The notes under the pieces: model-generated
What the model was told of the DNA's origin: nothing
The model's input: the letters and a program-made list of their open reading frames with translations, nothing else
The model's database searches: none
Translations under genes and position numbers: made by a program
NCBI GenBank assembly: GCA_947095585.1
Contig: OX352766.1
Location: 22,248,939 to 22,312,938, forward strand
DNA: 64,000 nt
Direction: 5' to 3'
Origin: Nephrocerus scutellatus
Lineage: Eukaryota; Arthropoda; Insecta; Diptera; Pipunculidae
In this document: piece by piece, positions 46,177 to 57,869 of the stretch
Layout: every line of letters begins with the position of its first letter
How positions within the stretch are numbered: the stretch's first letter is position 1

Positions 46177-47531
46177 ATGGAAAACAGTGATAGAGAAGCA
46201 AAAGCTACGAAATCTGAGAAAGTGAAAATACCACTCAACCGAAAACAAATAAGTCAAAAAAGTGGACAAGCACTGGATCAACGGCGGGAAAATGAAAAGA
46301 AGAAACGAGACGAAATCAACAATCACGACCAATCAAGCGACTCCTGGGATGAAGACAACGTGATAAAAAAGGGAAAGACAACAGAAACAATGGACCAAGG
46401 AAATGAACTAGGAAAAAACGTAAGTTATAATAAATTCGAAGATTGCGTAGACGTCAGCTCTACTAACAATGATAATGCGGACGACGGGGGCACGAAAAAA
46501 AAGGGACAAAACAACGAGACAACCAAACCGAAGACAGCAGCTGACCAAATTACACGAGCTTTGAAAAATATAGAATAACAGTTAGACAACTACCCAAACA
46601 CCACAACTATCAAACAGTCATTTTTTGCCAGCAAAGGGGAAATTCTGGAAACTTGTCTTGGCCTTCTCGCAACAATTAGCGACAAGGAGACAGAGATATA
46701 CGGTCTACGCCAAAAACTCCATAAGATGGAGAAAATAGCTTGGCTAAGCGCGAAACAGGCGGGAACAAGGACGACGGGAAGACCACCAACAAATTCGACT
46801 GACAAACTGCAAAACCGTAAGGGCAACGTAGTCAGCACAGTCGACAAAGAAGTCGACATTAAAAAGGAAATTAAAAAGGCCATCGCTGACGCCAATCTGC
46901 CACCGTTCAATGCATGGAAAACAGTGCCAAGCGGAAAAAATATTATATACACAGAGATTAAAAACAACAAGAAGTACTGCAGGAAAAATTGAACAAGGCG
47001 GAGGGAGTACTAAAAGCAAGACCTTTTAAAACTCCAAATCCGGTACTGATTATCTTGGGAGTCGATTCACAGGCCGACCTAAACGAGGCAAACATCGGCA
47101 GAGATATAGCGGAATCAAATCCGAGAATTGCCCAAATCATCGGAAAGGAAAGGATGGAAAAAGAAATCAAATTCCTCACAAAGAGGAAATGCAGAAACCC
47201 CCACAAGGAAAACATGAAGATCGAAGTCACTCCAGAGGTATACAAAGTCCTCATCAAGGAAGAAAGGATTGTGATTGATCTAACATACGTGTATATCAAA
47301 GAAGATATCGACATCACAAGGTGCTACAAGTGTCAGAGCTACGGACACGTAGCAAAATACTGCAGATCAACAAAGGAAATCTGTTCAAAATGTTCGGAAA
47401 AAACCGACAACAAAGATCACACATGCGGAAACAGAGCTTTGTGTTGCATCAACTGCAAAGACTTGGGACAGAAATTGCCCAATCTATATCAGGAAGCTAA
47501 AGCAGACAGGCAAACTAATCAATTATGGTAA
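46177..47531 (+). pseudogene. R1 ORF1 (Gag-like) pseudogene of S2
   Basis: The nucleic-acid-binding ORF1 protein of a LINE. It starts ATG at 46177 after a poly-A run. The N-terminal third is hydrophilic (K, E, D and N rich). An in-frame TAA lies at 46576-46578 and the frame resumes to about 46965, then shifts; the third part (LNKAEGVLKARPFKTPNPV) continues to the stop at 47529-47531. The C-terminus has CCHC-type knuckles CYKCQSYGHVAKYC and CSKCSEKTDNKDHTC, then a broken third, CCINCKDLG. It differs strongly from the other ORF1s in the array, so S2 is a separate R1 lineage. Confidence 0.85.
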
Positions 47532-50500
47532 TAATTAAAACCATACAGGTTAATATAGGCAGAGGCAAAGAGACCACTAACCTACTAGAAAGAGTAATGG
47601 AAGAAAGAGGCATCGATATAGCCCTAATTCAAGAACCATATAGAAGAATGAAAGTTAATAAAAACTTCACTCTCTATATGCACAAAAAGACTAGTAGGGG
47701 GCAAACAGTCACCCTAAAGGCCAAAACGGCAATAATAACCAGAAACACCACTATTTCGGCTTTACTACTCTCAGAGTACACGGATGACAATTCGGTGACG
47801 GTGAAAATCACCAACACTACCCCGAACATAATCATGACATCCTTATACATGGAGCCACTTTCGCGTATGAAAAGACACCTCGAAAAGATAGAAAATATTA
47901 TCCGGAAATATAGGAATAACATCCTTATAACCGGAGATATAAATTCATAAACCCCACTCTGGGGAGGTGATACCGTAGACCGAAGAGGAGAACGGTTTAT
48001 GGATCTCATAGCCAAAGAAGGCCTGCGCATAGAAAATATCTGCGACAGTGAACCCACATTTTTTACTTGACATGGGAAAGGTTGAGTAGACATAACTCTT
48101 TCTAAAGAACTGAACACCGAACGTTGGAAAGTCGAAACAACGGAAACACTAAGCGACCATAGGTATCTATCTTTCAGTATAAACACTGAAATAGAACCCA
48201 TAGAAATAGCCAAGATTTACAATACAGCAAAAGCAAATTGGTCGCGCTTCAATGAATACCTTCTAAACCACGTTTGGCAAATTAACGCAAGGGTACTGCC
48301 AGCAAACGATTGTGCCACGAAATTACAGGATTTAGCGATAGCAGCATGCAATCCAGCCATCCCTCTGAGAAGCAGAGGGACTGTAGTAAATTACAAGCCA
48401 TGGTGGACACGGGAACTCCAAGCACAACGAAAGAAAACTAGGAAAACTCGAAGAAAGATGCAGAGGACTCCACGCGTCATATCGCAAGAGCATTTCTCAA
48501 CAGCGAATATAAAGCTGAGAAGAACAAGCTCAAAAAAATGATCAAGAAAGCAAAATTCCAATCCCGGAACAGAGTCCTAGAGGAAAACAATATAGAAATG
48601 GATCCCTGGGGAGTTGCCCATAAGATATTAAATGCAAAGGGCAGGACAGGATCAAAACTAAAGTCCGTCCAGAAAGCCGATGGATCTTGGACGCAAACCT
48701 TAGAGGAATCAACCCTCGAACAAATGAGGAGATATTTTCCAAAAGACTCTACAGCCGATGATTCTGCTCAAAATAGGGCAGATAGAGTAGAAACTTGCGT
48801 ATGACAAACGCAAGAAGATTACAATATCACCAAGGACGAGATCAGAGCGATAATTAAAACCCGGAAAACTAGGAAAGCTCCAGGCCCAGACAAATTTCCA
48901 ACAGCGGCATTAAAGGCACTCTCGGAAGCAGTTCTTGAGAGCTGGAAAGAAGTACTAAACCGCTGCCTGAGAGACGGCAAATTTCCAGAAACATGGAAGA
49001 CAGCCGAAATTGCGTGGTTGCCAAAATCTTATTCAGATGAGGTCAGGCCAATCTGCCTTCTTCCAACCATTGGAAAGATTTTTGACAAAATCTTGGCAGA
49101 TCGTCTAACGCATCATTTAGAAACAAGTGGAAAATTCTCATCACACCAGTACGGGTTTAGGAAATCCAGGACAACTGCGCAAGCAGTTGAAAACATACTG
49201 GATGTAATAAATGCGAATAAAGTGGAGAAGAAACACACGCTTACCATCACAATGGACATTAAAAATGCTTTCAACTCGGCATGGTATACGAGGCTCAAAC
49301 TTCTGCTGGCAAAAACGGGATGCCCAGAAAGACTAGGGAAAACAATTGTTGATTTCCTACAAAACCGCAAGATTAGGTCAAACGGCGTAGAATTGGCAAC
49401 AGAGAGAGGCGCTCCTCAAGGTTCATGCCTAGGCCCAGTTCTCTGGTTACTCATCATGGAGGACTGGTTCAACGAACTAAAACACGTACAAACAGATGCC
49501 TTTACCTCTTTACATACTCAGGCTTTTGCAGATTACCAAATACTAGTAATCGCAGGAACATCGCTCATCAAAATCGAGCAATTATGGTCAGAAACCTGGG
49601 AGAGATGCAAAATATGGGCACAGAATAACAAACTAAGTTATGCCCCACACAAGACAAAGGCAATGTTTACCCCATCAAGACCATCAGTAAGACCCCCACG
49701 GATAAGAATCGATGATACAAATGTCAAGATAGACAATAAAATCAAATATCTTGGGTTAATTATTGACAGCAAATTAACATGGACCGAGCACGCAAAATTT
49801 GTTAGGGGAAAAGCCTCCGCCAGGATATAAGCTATTTATCGTTGCAGGAAAGACCTGGGGAACCAGCAGAAAAATCCTGAAAGGAGTTTATGAAGGAGCC
49901 ATCAAACCTCTGCTCACATACGGGGCAGAGATCTGGGGTAAAAATCCAGAGAACAGTTATATGCAAAGGCACTTAGAAGCAGCTCAAAGGTCATTTCTCC
50001 TGGCCCTGTGTAAAGCATACAGAACAACCGCAAATAAGTCAATCCAAATACTGGCAAAGCAGACCGCATTGCCAAAAAAGCGGCAACACTGCCGAACGAG
50101 TACGAGACTATAGCCATCCAAAAGCCGCTTAAGATAGCAAAAGAAGAGGCACATAAAAACCTAAAAAGATACTGGTTGCAAGATTGGAACCACTCGACTT
50201 CTGGACATGATGCTGTGCCACAACCTACCAGAAACTGTCTCAATCTCGGAACATAGGCAGTCCACCTTATCACAGGACACGGGCCATTCAATAGCTACTT
50301 CCGTCGATTTGGGATCAAGGAAATCCCGGACATATGCTTCTGCCAAACAGACGTTGACAGCGTTCAACACATATTGAATGACTTTACACTACCGGAAAGG
50401 CTAGTAGCCAGAAGTGTATTTAAAGAAAAATACGGTCAAGAGAACATCGTACTAAGGATAGACGATGTCTCTACAGAACAATACTTAAACGACGTGAATT

Positions 50501-50556
50501 CACTAGCAGAAAGGATGGTCTACGAGTACGAAGACGAAGAGCAAGCCAACAGGTAA
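47525..50556 (+). pseudogene. R1 ORF2 pseudogene of S2: endonuclease and reverse transcriptase
   Basis: ORF2 overlaps ORF1 by 7 bp. The APE-type endonuclease is seen as IKTIQVNIGRG, IALIQEPY and LITGDINS, with SDHRYLSF further on. In-frame stops occur at 47948-47950 and near 48068. After frameshifts the RT appears (RKAPGPDKFP near 48875, LPTIGKIFDKILADRL, TMDIKNAFNS, GAPQGSCLGPVLW). The catalytic FADD box reads FADY (in QAFADYQILV), so one catalytic aspartate is lost. A further shift near 49800 leads to GAIKPLLTYGAEIWG. The C-terminal part, with GIKEIPDICFC, ends at 50556. It is dead as a gene. Confidence 0.88.
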
Positions 50557-50765
50557 GACCCTTTAGTATAAATGTATAACACTCTTAAACTATTTTCAGG
50601 ATAAAGGATCGGAAATCCCTGCTAATTGTTGGAGTGTGGTTTGGCGGTTGGGTTCTCTTGCCTGCGAATTCGTGTGGTAGCTTAGACGGACCAAATATTT
50701 GCTTTATACCGAAAGGTGGGAAAGCGGAGGGCTTGCCCTCAAACATATCAGCTGTCCCTATCTAC

Positions 50766-51291
50766 TTACCCCGGCGGTGGGGGGTATAGAAAACACCGCG
50801 GCACGGGATGCCTGGGGTAAGAGTCCTCTAAAATTCCATTTCGTGTTAGATCCAACAGCATCTTTATCCATTGGTATTGATGCAGGGCTCTTCCACGATA
50901 GAAAATAAAAGGGCCGCGGGTACTTAGATTATGCTCATGATTGGGCAATGTCTTCGTACCTTAGCGGGGCTGTGATTTAACTACCCATATGCGGGTAGAG
51001 CATGGTATTGGTAGCATCAGATACGTCCCTGATGATGCCAATCATGGTAACACAGTAAGAACGGCTGATGTTACCAGTACGGAATTGCTCAGCGAGGAGT
51101 TGCGCTTCATACAACCGGTTGCCGTCATCCCTTAAATCGGCATGGGTGTAAGATAGGCTCAGCTTCTACGAGTAAGTTGACACTGGTACATCTGTTGATG
51201 GCCGTCAATTGTCGTACAATTCGAGTCCGAAGAGGACCGTGAGGTTTTGCATAAATAGCAGGTACTCACGTTAAATCAATATACAGTTTTC
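50766..51291 (+). mobile_element. R1-derived short non-autonomous unit (S3)
   Basis: 526 bp between target motifs. The 5' end pairs TACCCC with GGGGTA. It has the CTACCCATATGCGGGTAG hairpin and the TCCGAAGAGGACCGTG block shared with the other short units, but otherwise diverged sequence. It has no ORF. Confidence 0.7.
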
Positions 51292-51304
51292 TGTCCCTAT
51301 CTAC

Positions 51305-51478
51305 TTGACCCGAGGGGTCCGCTGTATCTTACTTAATCGTCTGGTTATTATAAGTCTGATACTTGGATCAACTCGGGAGATAAAAATAGGGTTTCCTGTT
51401 GAGATAAAAATAAGGAGTAAGCTTAATGGCGAAAGCCGGGTAAGTGCGGGGCTCAATCCCTAATCTCCACCGACCACG
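51305..51478 (+). mobile_element. Very short R1-derived unit (S4)
   Basis: 174 bp. The left half matches the start of S6, S8 and S10 (CGCTGTATCTTACTTAATCG, GGTTATTATAAGT), with a GACCC...GGGTC hairpin at the very 5' end. The right half is different (AAAGCCGGGTAAGTGCGGGG). It is the smallest unit in the arrays. Confidence 0.7.
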
Positions 51479-51943
51479 TGTCCCTATCTACCAGTTGAGT
51501 TGTGAAACTCGTAGCGAACAGACGTTCAGCATCTCAAGCGCACAAGTGAAAATTGAAAATTGTGAAATATTAGAATAAAATAAATTTTATTTTTTTCTAA
51601 GAATTTAAAACAGTAATTTTTATTACTAGACAATATAAGTGAAGTTTAAAATACATTTGCCAAATGTGCAGCTGCAAAAGTAATTAATTTGAAGAGCACA
51701 AGCGGGCTTTACCGGTAACGGCCATAAAACCGTGTGTGTGTGTGTTGTAACCGTACCACATTATCTGCTACCGGTCTGGTGAGCAAATCACCTGGCAGGT
51801 ATAAATATTTTTAGTGTAAATTACGATCGTACAAACCCGTCGGCACTATAATAAAGAACAAAGTGATTAAAACTTTCAAAAGCCGTCGGCATTTAAAATT
51901 GTGAAACTTGGAAAAAAAAATATATACTAGTGAATTTTCCATC

Positions 51944-53198
51944 ATGGCTAGTGACACCACCGATGAGACGTCGATGGTGACGAAGAAAAGCTCCCGCAAG
52001 CACAAGGACAAAAAAGAGAGATCGGAAATGGATATAGCTAGGGGTAAGTCATAATAATTTGCCTAATTTGCTTAATAATAAGTTTGAACGAGACCTTAGT
52101 GAAGTACTAAGCTCGCAGATGAGTTCTCTTGATGGTCACATCAAAAGTCCCGCTGTGGTTATTGCTGCAGAGAATCTGCGGGAAAAAAGGGAGGAGCTAG
52201 CTAGTGACTTCACTCTAGCAGACTCAAAGGATGAGGCTCTATCTATGAATAACGAAATTATGAATTCTTATAGCAAGAAAATTAAATACCTGGAGGGCCA
52301 AAACTCACGTCTCTTAGGCCAGATTGAATTTTTGGTTAAAAACCAAAAATGCAATGAAATGGCCACGATGCCACCCCCAACGATGACTCCTATAATGAAG
52401 ACACGTCCAGCAATACCACAACCAAGGAAGACCGAAACGACACCCCCTGCTAGTGTCCCTAAACCGACTGAGACTTGGTCCGTTGTTGTTAAAAACAACG
52501 GTAAGGTTACGGCGAAAAAACTAGCTGATACTGTCGTGAAGAGAGTATGTCCTACACTTGGAACAAGGGTTCACGAGGTTAAGGACACCAAAAATGGTAA
52601 TGTAATAGTGCGTACTCCATCGAAGGCCGAACGTGATAAAATTATGGCCAACAAGAAGTTCCAAGAAATTGGGCTTGACGTGTCGGTAAATGAGAAACTG
52701 GGATCTAAGATAATCCTGCAGAACGTCTTGTCAGTAATCTCAGACAATGACTTAATGGCCGAGATTCATCGTAATAATTTTAACGAAATCATGGATATAG
52801 ATGAATTCCAAAAGAGCGCTCGAATTGTGAGCCGGCCTAAGAAAGATGGACCCGAGGCAGTGGCAAATGTAGTACTAGAGTGTACCAGCCAAATAACGAA
52901 TGTTCTCTTGAAGTCCCGCCGCTGTTACGTGCTATGGTATTTCTACGTTGTTCGAGAACTGGACCCTGTTATGGGTCGTTTCCGCTGCCTGGGATTTGAC
53001 CATCGTGTGTCGGAGTGCAGACACAAGGAGGCAATATGCCGCCGCTGTTGCGGTACAGGCCACCTTGCTTCAAAGTGTGACAAATCACCACACCGCCGCA
53101 ATTGTGCCTTAAGAGGCCATCCTGCTGCACATCTTATGAAGTCAGCTGCGTGCCCGGTTTACAACAATATTGTTGCTAGAGCGAATTCCAGACATTGA
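51944..53198 (+). pseudogene. R1 ORF1 pseudogene of S5
   Basis: Gag-like protein. ATG at 51944 (MASDTTDETS) opens a frame that ends in stops near 52050; the rest is in another frame from 52059, so a frameshift is present near the start. A conserved central block (ETWSVVVKNNG ... TLGTRVHEVKD ... VIVRTPSKAERDKI) is followed by CCHC knuckles. The first has lost its first cysteine (GRFRCLGFDHRVSEC), while CRRCCGTGHLASKC is intact. It ends RANSRH with TGA at 53196-53198, which overlaps the ORF2 ATG as TGATG. Confidence 0.87.
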
Positions 53199-53985
53199 TG
53201 GTTGTAATTTTACAACTTAATTGTCAGGGCTCGTATGCCGTTATGTGCGATCTCGGCGAGCACCTTTATAAGCTGAACGCCAGCATCGCGTTGATACAAG
53301 AGCCGTATGTAGTTAATGGCTGCGTAAGGGGTCTCCCATCCACCATGCGTATTTTTCCTGATTCTAGGATGAATGCCGCGGTGGTGGTCAATAATGTCTA
53401 CTTTGAATGCCTGGCTGTTAGTGACAACACAGACGAGTCGGGATCCAAGGGTGACTTTGGGGAGTTTTACTTGGTCAGTGTTTACTGCAAGTTTAGCGAG
53501 CCCTTGGAACCATATTTGATTTATATGGAATCCATACTGCAACTGGCAGATGGCACACCGACGATTGTTGGCATTGATGCTAATGCATCCTCACCGCTGT
53601 GGTTTAGCAAGCCTGGACGCTCGTCCACCTAGCGTAGAACAGCCAGGGGTGAGGAGCTTGCTGAGATGCTCGTCGCAAACTCATGTCACGTGCTTAATGT
53701 GCCATCCAGCGTTTGATGGTCCTGTGGGCGTGAGTGACATCGATGTGTCATTCTGTAGTTGCTCGGCTGGTGCTCTCCGTCTTCGCTGGAAACTACTCAC
53801 AGGGATGGGAATCAGCGACCATAGTTTGATTGAGATAATCCTTGATCCCGATGGGATCGAGGATGCTCAACCGACTGTGGTTCCAAGACGGTGGCGCACT
53901 GGTGATGCTGACTGGGATATATACGCTGAGCGCATAAAAGAGGAAGCATCAAGCTTTCCACTTAGCCGATTCAGCTATCTAAGTA
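53198..53985 (+). pseudogene. R1 ORF2 fragment of S5, endonuclease domain
   Basis: ORF2 begins at the ATG of TGATG (MVVILQLNCQGS). The APE endonuclease shows IALIQEPY and IVGIDANASSPLW. An in-frame TAG at 53630-53632 replaces a glutamine codon of the S11 copy, and the frame breaks again near 53705. The third motif SDHSLIEII follows near 53814. The RT domain is absent because the unit is cut at about 53985. Confidence 0.87.
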
Positions 53986-54153
53986 TTGACCAACAACAAA
54001 AGTTAGCCAAATCGGTCCAGTCGTTCTCAAACTTTTTCACTTTAAAACCTATTCTCATACCTACCAAACATAAAAAATTGCATAACAATCGGTCGAGCCA
54101 TTTCGGAGCAGTTGAGAGACAAACACAGTGACACGAGATTTTTATATATTAGA
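53985..54153 (-). mobile_element. Helitron 5'-end fragment
   Basis: Read on the minus strand from 54153 it starts TCTAATATATAAAAATCTCG after an A, and matches the first 170 bp or so of the Helitron at 42813 (GGCTCGACCGATTGTTATG, GAACGACTGGACCGATTTGG). No 3' end is present. It forms the junction between the broken S5 unit and the second copy of the duplicated segment. Confidence 0.8.
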
Positions 54154-54154
54154 T

Positions 54155-55741
54155 ATTAGTTTATTAAGAAGATCACTATATTAAGTATCTTTACTTTAGT
54201 AAAACCGTAGTAATAAGTCGACATAATCGAAATAAAGAAAATAATGTTAGAACAAAGAAACCAAACAAGAAAAAATTAATTTGTAACACGAAGGAGAAAA
54301 CGAACCCTGGGTGACCGCCGAGCGCCACCCGAGCATACAACGTTACAACTTTTTGAGTTTTTTTTTTTTTTTTGCAAAAACTCGAAAAAGCTGTCCAAGT
54401 CAACAGTCACTTTCGGTTGTCAGATTTCCATCAAAATCAACTTGCCCGTCGCAATTTATATAAAAAGCTTTAATATAAATGTTCATCTCTATAAGTTCTG
54501 CCGTCTGGGCGTAGAGTGGAAACAGACAGAGCTTTTTGTTTCGCTTTTCCTGACTCAGGAGATACGGTAATGGGTAAATCTGCAAAATTCCCGAATTCGA
54601 AAATTGTCATGATTACTATACTTCCTATTACTAAGTAAAAGAAAGTGAAATAAATTTGCAAATAAAACTTGGACCCGCTAAGTGGCGGTGGAGTCGAGAT
54701 ATTTACGAAAAACTACATTTATTGATTGATACGTTGGTGCTGTATTCCCATTTCGTTCGATTTCGTTGTTGACATTTGGGTAGAATTGTAGCATGTAGTT
54801 AAATCGTGCGCACAAGCAAATTGATTGAATGAAAATAATTTATCGTTAGTAGCTTTTTTTTTTTTGGGTTGGTGGTGGGGTGTTGATTACGGGGAATGTT
54901 GATGATCATCAGGGATGGGGTCGGTGGGGGGAAATGGGCGATGGGGTTAAGTCTTGGGAGCTATGGGTATCGATGGGGGTGATGGATGGTAATCGGTGTG
55001 ATGGTTGGTCAAATGGGATGGAATCGTTAGGGTGGCGGTCGTTGGGAGTTGGTCAGTGGATAAAAAATGTGCGGGGAGCTATGGATATTTATAGGGGTGA
55101 TTGAGTAAAGAGTTGGTCATTGGGATAAGGCGTGGTGGGGATGAGGTGGTGATGGGGACCGATGGGGCGATGGGTGGGTAATGAAGCCTCGCCGCTGTGG
55201 TACAAGTACTTACCTTAAACAACACAAATTAAATTACTTGAAATCAAATATTGACATCAATTTTGACATATCCATGAATTAAACATTGACATTAAAGTGA
55301 AATGCTTTACGTCTTAGGTACTTCAATGTCAATGTTCAACTGCTTTTACTTTCTTTTTTTTGACTGATTCTCTCTAGTCCTATAGTCCTACCACTAACAT
55401 TTTTATTGTAAACGCTTTGCACGCGAAATTGGCTAGACTTCGTAACTATTTCAAAGAGATTGGCGAAAAACTGAAGTAGTAAGTTCACTAGTTCACTACA
55501 TAAAGGGATCAATGAGACAAACTTTGGTTAATACAAGTAACACTGAAAGTCGTAGCCAAGCGAGTAGAGAGCGGTTCTGAAAGTCTACCATATATAATAT
55601 ATATTTATAGCTAATCGCAGGTGCATTGTTTTAACGAAAAAAAACCGATAAACGGCGAGAGTAATTATGACTCTCTTAAGATAAACAAATTTACTGTCAT
55701 CAAATAACTGATGCACGAATATGGATTAACCAGATTCCTTC
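54155..55741 (+). repeat. 1.5 kb duplicated segment, copy 2
   Basis: Second copy of 43436-44939, highly similar and again ending at the R1 site of a 28S fragment. It has an extra 54 bp near 55484-55538 (TTCACTAGTTCACTAC onward) and small indels. Confidence 0.92.
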
Positions 55742-55754
55742 TGTCCCTATCTAC
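55645..55754 (+). pseudogene. 28S rDNA fragment with R2 and R1 insertion sites, copy 2
   Basis: As in copy 1, with a few more matching bases at the left (GATAAACGGCGAGAGTAATT). TATGACTCTCTTAAG marks the R2 site and TGTCCCTATCTAC (55742-55754) the R1 site. No R2 element is present. The second R1 array starts here. Confidence 0.9.
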
Positions 55755-56548
55755 CCCCCCCCGAGGGGGCCGCTGTATCTTACTTAGCTGTCTGGTTATT
55801 ATAAGTTTGATACTTGGTCTTACTCGGTAGATTATAGTGGCAGGGGGCTAGTGCTTAGAGTCTCAAGCACGGGCACGTCTAAGAACGAAGCGCCCCTACC
55901 GTACATACTGCAGGCGGTAGTGCTCGGGATAGTTTCTATCCCGGGCGGCCTAGGGCTTGAAACCACCCTAGTGTCAAATGATAGGATACGAGGTTCCGGA
56001 CGAATGTGCTGCCAGGGTCTGCTTTTGCAATTGCCCAGGCACTCATTCTGAAAGAGCTGAGTCCCTTGATGGCAGATCTCACCAAGGTCGCGTTGGTACT
56101 ACGGGGGTTGGATGCCCACAGACAAGGTTTAATCTCCTCGGAGGTTTAAAATAACTGAGTCTGGGCCAACCTTTGGTTGAGGTCCAGTTTATTCTGGCTT
56201 TGGCCTACGTAGTGGCTGTGGTTTACTACCCAAATGCGGGTAGAACACTAGCATGGTAACATCAGTATGGTGGACTGATGTTGCCAAAAATCTTTGGAAC
56301 ATCAGAAGACCGTCCTGATGTTACCGGTGCGATGATGCGTTCTCTGTGGAGTTGCATAGATCAACCGGTTGTCGATGACACCAGAGATCGGCAGGGACTT
56401 AAGATAGGTCCTGCTCTAACCATTGAGTTAATACTGGCACATCAGTCTATGATGGACGTTGATTGTCGTATAACTAATCCAAGTCCGAAGAGGACCGTGG
56501 GGTAAACCATTCACTGGAGGAATCCACGTAAATCCAAAAGACATTTCT
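55755..56548 (+). mobile_element. R1-derived short non-autonomous unit (S6)
   Basis: 794 bp. The 5' end forms CCCCC-GA-GGGGG, followed by CGCTGTATCTTACTTAGCTG. Hairpins are CGGGATAGTTTCTATCCCG, CTAGGG...CCCTAG, CTACCC...GGGTAG and ACATCAG...CTGATGT. A 54-codon open frame (55985-56149) begins DTRFRTNVLPG, contains ALILKELSPLMADLTK and ends before TAA; it may be the relic C-terminus of ORF2. Confidence 0.82.
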
Positions 56549-56561
56549 TGTCCCTATCTAC

Positions 56562-57330
56562 CTCAGTAGTCCCCCCTGCAGTGGTTTCTAAACCCGTTGA
56601 AACCTGGTCCATCGTTGTCCGAAGCAAAAATAAAGAAGCTTCCCCTAAGGACATAATGAAGAAGATTATAACTGAAGTGGGCCCTACTCTTGGAGTTAGG
56701 ATCCACGAAGTCAAACCGCTGAAAGATGGTGGTGTAGTTATTCGCACCCCAAGCATCGCAGAGAGAGCAAAGATCAGCAAAAATGAGAAGTTCTCAGAAG
56801 TTGGGCTGAATGTAGTTAACGCACCAGTCCCTCGGCGGAGGATCGCCCTCCAGAACGTACCAGCTGATATAGCCACCGAAGATCTCATGCTTGAGATACA
56901 TGAGAAAAATTTGAAGGATGCTATGACTCTTGAGGTATACAAGAAGAGCATCTCGGTTGTAAGCCGTCCTAAAAAAGAGGGCATTGATGCAGTAGCGGAC
57001 GTCATTCTGGAAGGGTCTGACCAATTGGTTGATTCCCTCCTTGGTGCTGGCCGCTGCTATATCAAGTGGACCTCCTGTAGGGTAAGAGCGCATGATACAC
57101 GATACGGCTGCTTCCGATGCCTCTCGTTTGGTCATCGGGTGGCAGACTGCCCTCTTAAGCAGAATGTCTGTCGTCGTTGTGGTGGGCAAGGGCACGTGGC
57201 TGCACAGTGTGTCAAATCGTCGCACTGTCGCAATTGCGAGCTGAAGGGTCAGGTTGCTGACCATCCAATGATGTCAGCACTCTGCCCTATATACAGCGGA
57301 GTGGTTGCCAGGGCAAATGCCAGGCATTAA
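56562..57330 (+). pseudogene. R1 ORF1 fragment of S7
   Basis: The C-terminal half of a Gag-like ORF1 with an uninterrupted frame but no ATG at its start; the frame runs through the target motif upstream. It has KPVETWSIVVRSKNK, TLGVRIHEVK, VVIRTPSIAERAKI and three zinc knuckles: CFRCLSFGHRVADC, CRRCGGQGHVAAQC and a third CRNC...H...C form. It ends RANARH. Very similar to ORF1 of S9, although their 3' UTRs differ. Confidence 0.87.
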
Positions 57331-57856
57331 AATGCTGAACATATCGTCGTAAGACCACGCTGACTCTAGTTGTGAAACTACGGCGTTTAAAGGTCCACCA
57401 GTACCTGAGTTGTAAGGAACTCAACTGCAGTAGTTAGCTACGTTGCTAGCTATGAAAATCTGACCAGAGATTCGTCTGGTACCACGGGAGCCGGGGAGCC
57501 CACGGAAGGATTTCTTCCGTCCCCGGATATGAGGTAGGCCCCCTTGTGGGAGCATCGTGGTGGCTGTGGTTGACACCCAAATGCGGGTAGAGTATTTACT
57601 CAGCGTGAGGTCTTACTCGGCGTGGAGTTGCGTTCTTCCAACCGGGTGCCGTGACCCATAGATCGGCAGAGATTTAGATAGGTCTCGCTCTCATCAGTGA
57701 GAAATTGGAGCCTTATACTCCAATGATACTGATACATTCATAATAGTAATATTATGGATGGGCGTTGATTGACGTCTCAAAATCAATCCTGTCCGAAGAG
57801 GAACGTGGGGTAAACCATTCACTGGAGGTATCCACGTTAATCCAAAGACACTTCAC
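56562..57856 (+). mobile_element. R1-derived unit with truncated ORF1 and no ORF2 (S7)
   Basis: 1295 bp. It starts directly inside ORF1, next to the target motif, and passes from the end of ORF1 into a 3' UTR of about 525 bp. That UTR shares CCCAAATGCGGGTAGAG and the GTCCGAAGAGGA block with the short units. The 5' UTR, the N-terminus of ORF1 and ORF2 are missing. Confidence 0.82.
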
Positions 57857-57869
57857 TGTCCCTATCTAC

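Larger units (their letters stand above)
45809..50752 (+). mobile_element. R1-type LINE, 5'-complete, degenerate (S2)
   Basis: A 4.94 kb unit between two target motifs: a 5' UTR with an AGTAATTTTTATTACT hairpin (45900-45915), a (CA)n run and GCAGGTATAAA near 45989, then ORF1, overlapping ORF2 and a 3' UTR of about 200 bp. The 3' UTR is of the same type as that of S9 (TTGGAGTGTGGTTTGGCGG). There is no poly-A tail, as usual for R1. Confidence 0.88.
44940..53985 (+). mobile_element. R1 tandem array 1
   Basis: Head-to-tail array of R1-type elements in the same direction as the 28S fragment. TGTCCCTATCTAC occurs at 44940, 45796, 50753, 51292 and 51479 and separates units of 843, 4944, 526, 174 and more than 2490 bp. 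The last unit is cut off inside ORF2 near 53985. R1 elements normally make a 14 bp target duplication of this sequence in 28S genes. Confidence 0.88.
51492..53985 (+). mobile_element. R1-type LINE, 5'-complete, cut off in ORF2 (S5)
   Basis: It begins with a CAGTTGAG 5' end after the target motif. The 5' UTR has AGTAATTTTTATTACT at 51612-51627, a (GT)n run near 51737, GGCAGGTATAAATA near 51796 and AAAGCCGTCGGCATTT near 51879. ORF1 and the endonuclease part of ORF2 follow. The unit stops near 53985, where a Helitron 5' fragment begins. It belongs to the same lineage as S11. Confidence 0.87.

Noticed and set aside
55985..56149. The 54-codon frame in S6, S8 and S10 as an independent small gene
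   Set aside because: It has no ATG at its start and lies in copies of one repeat. A relic of ORF2 is more likely, but not proven.
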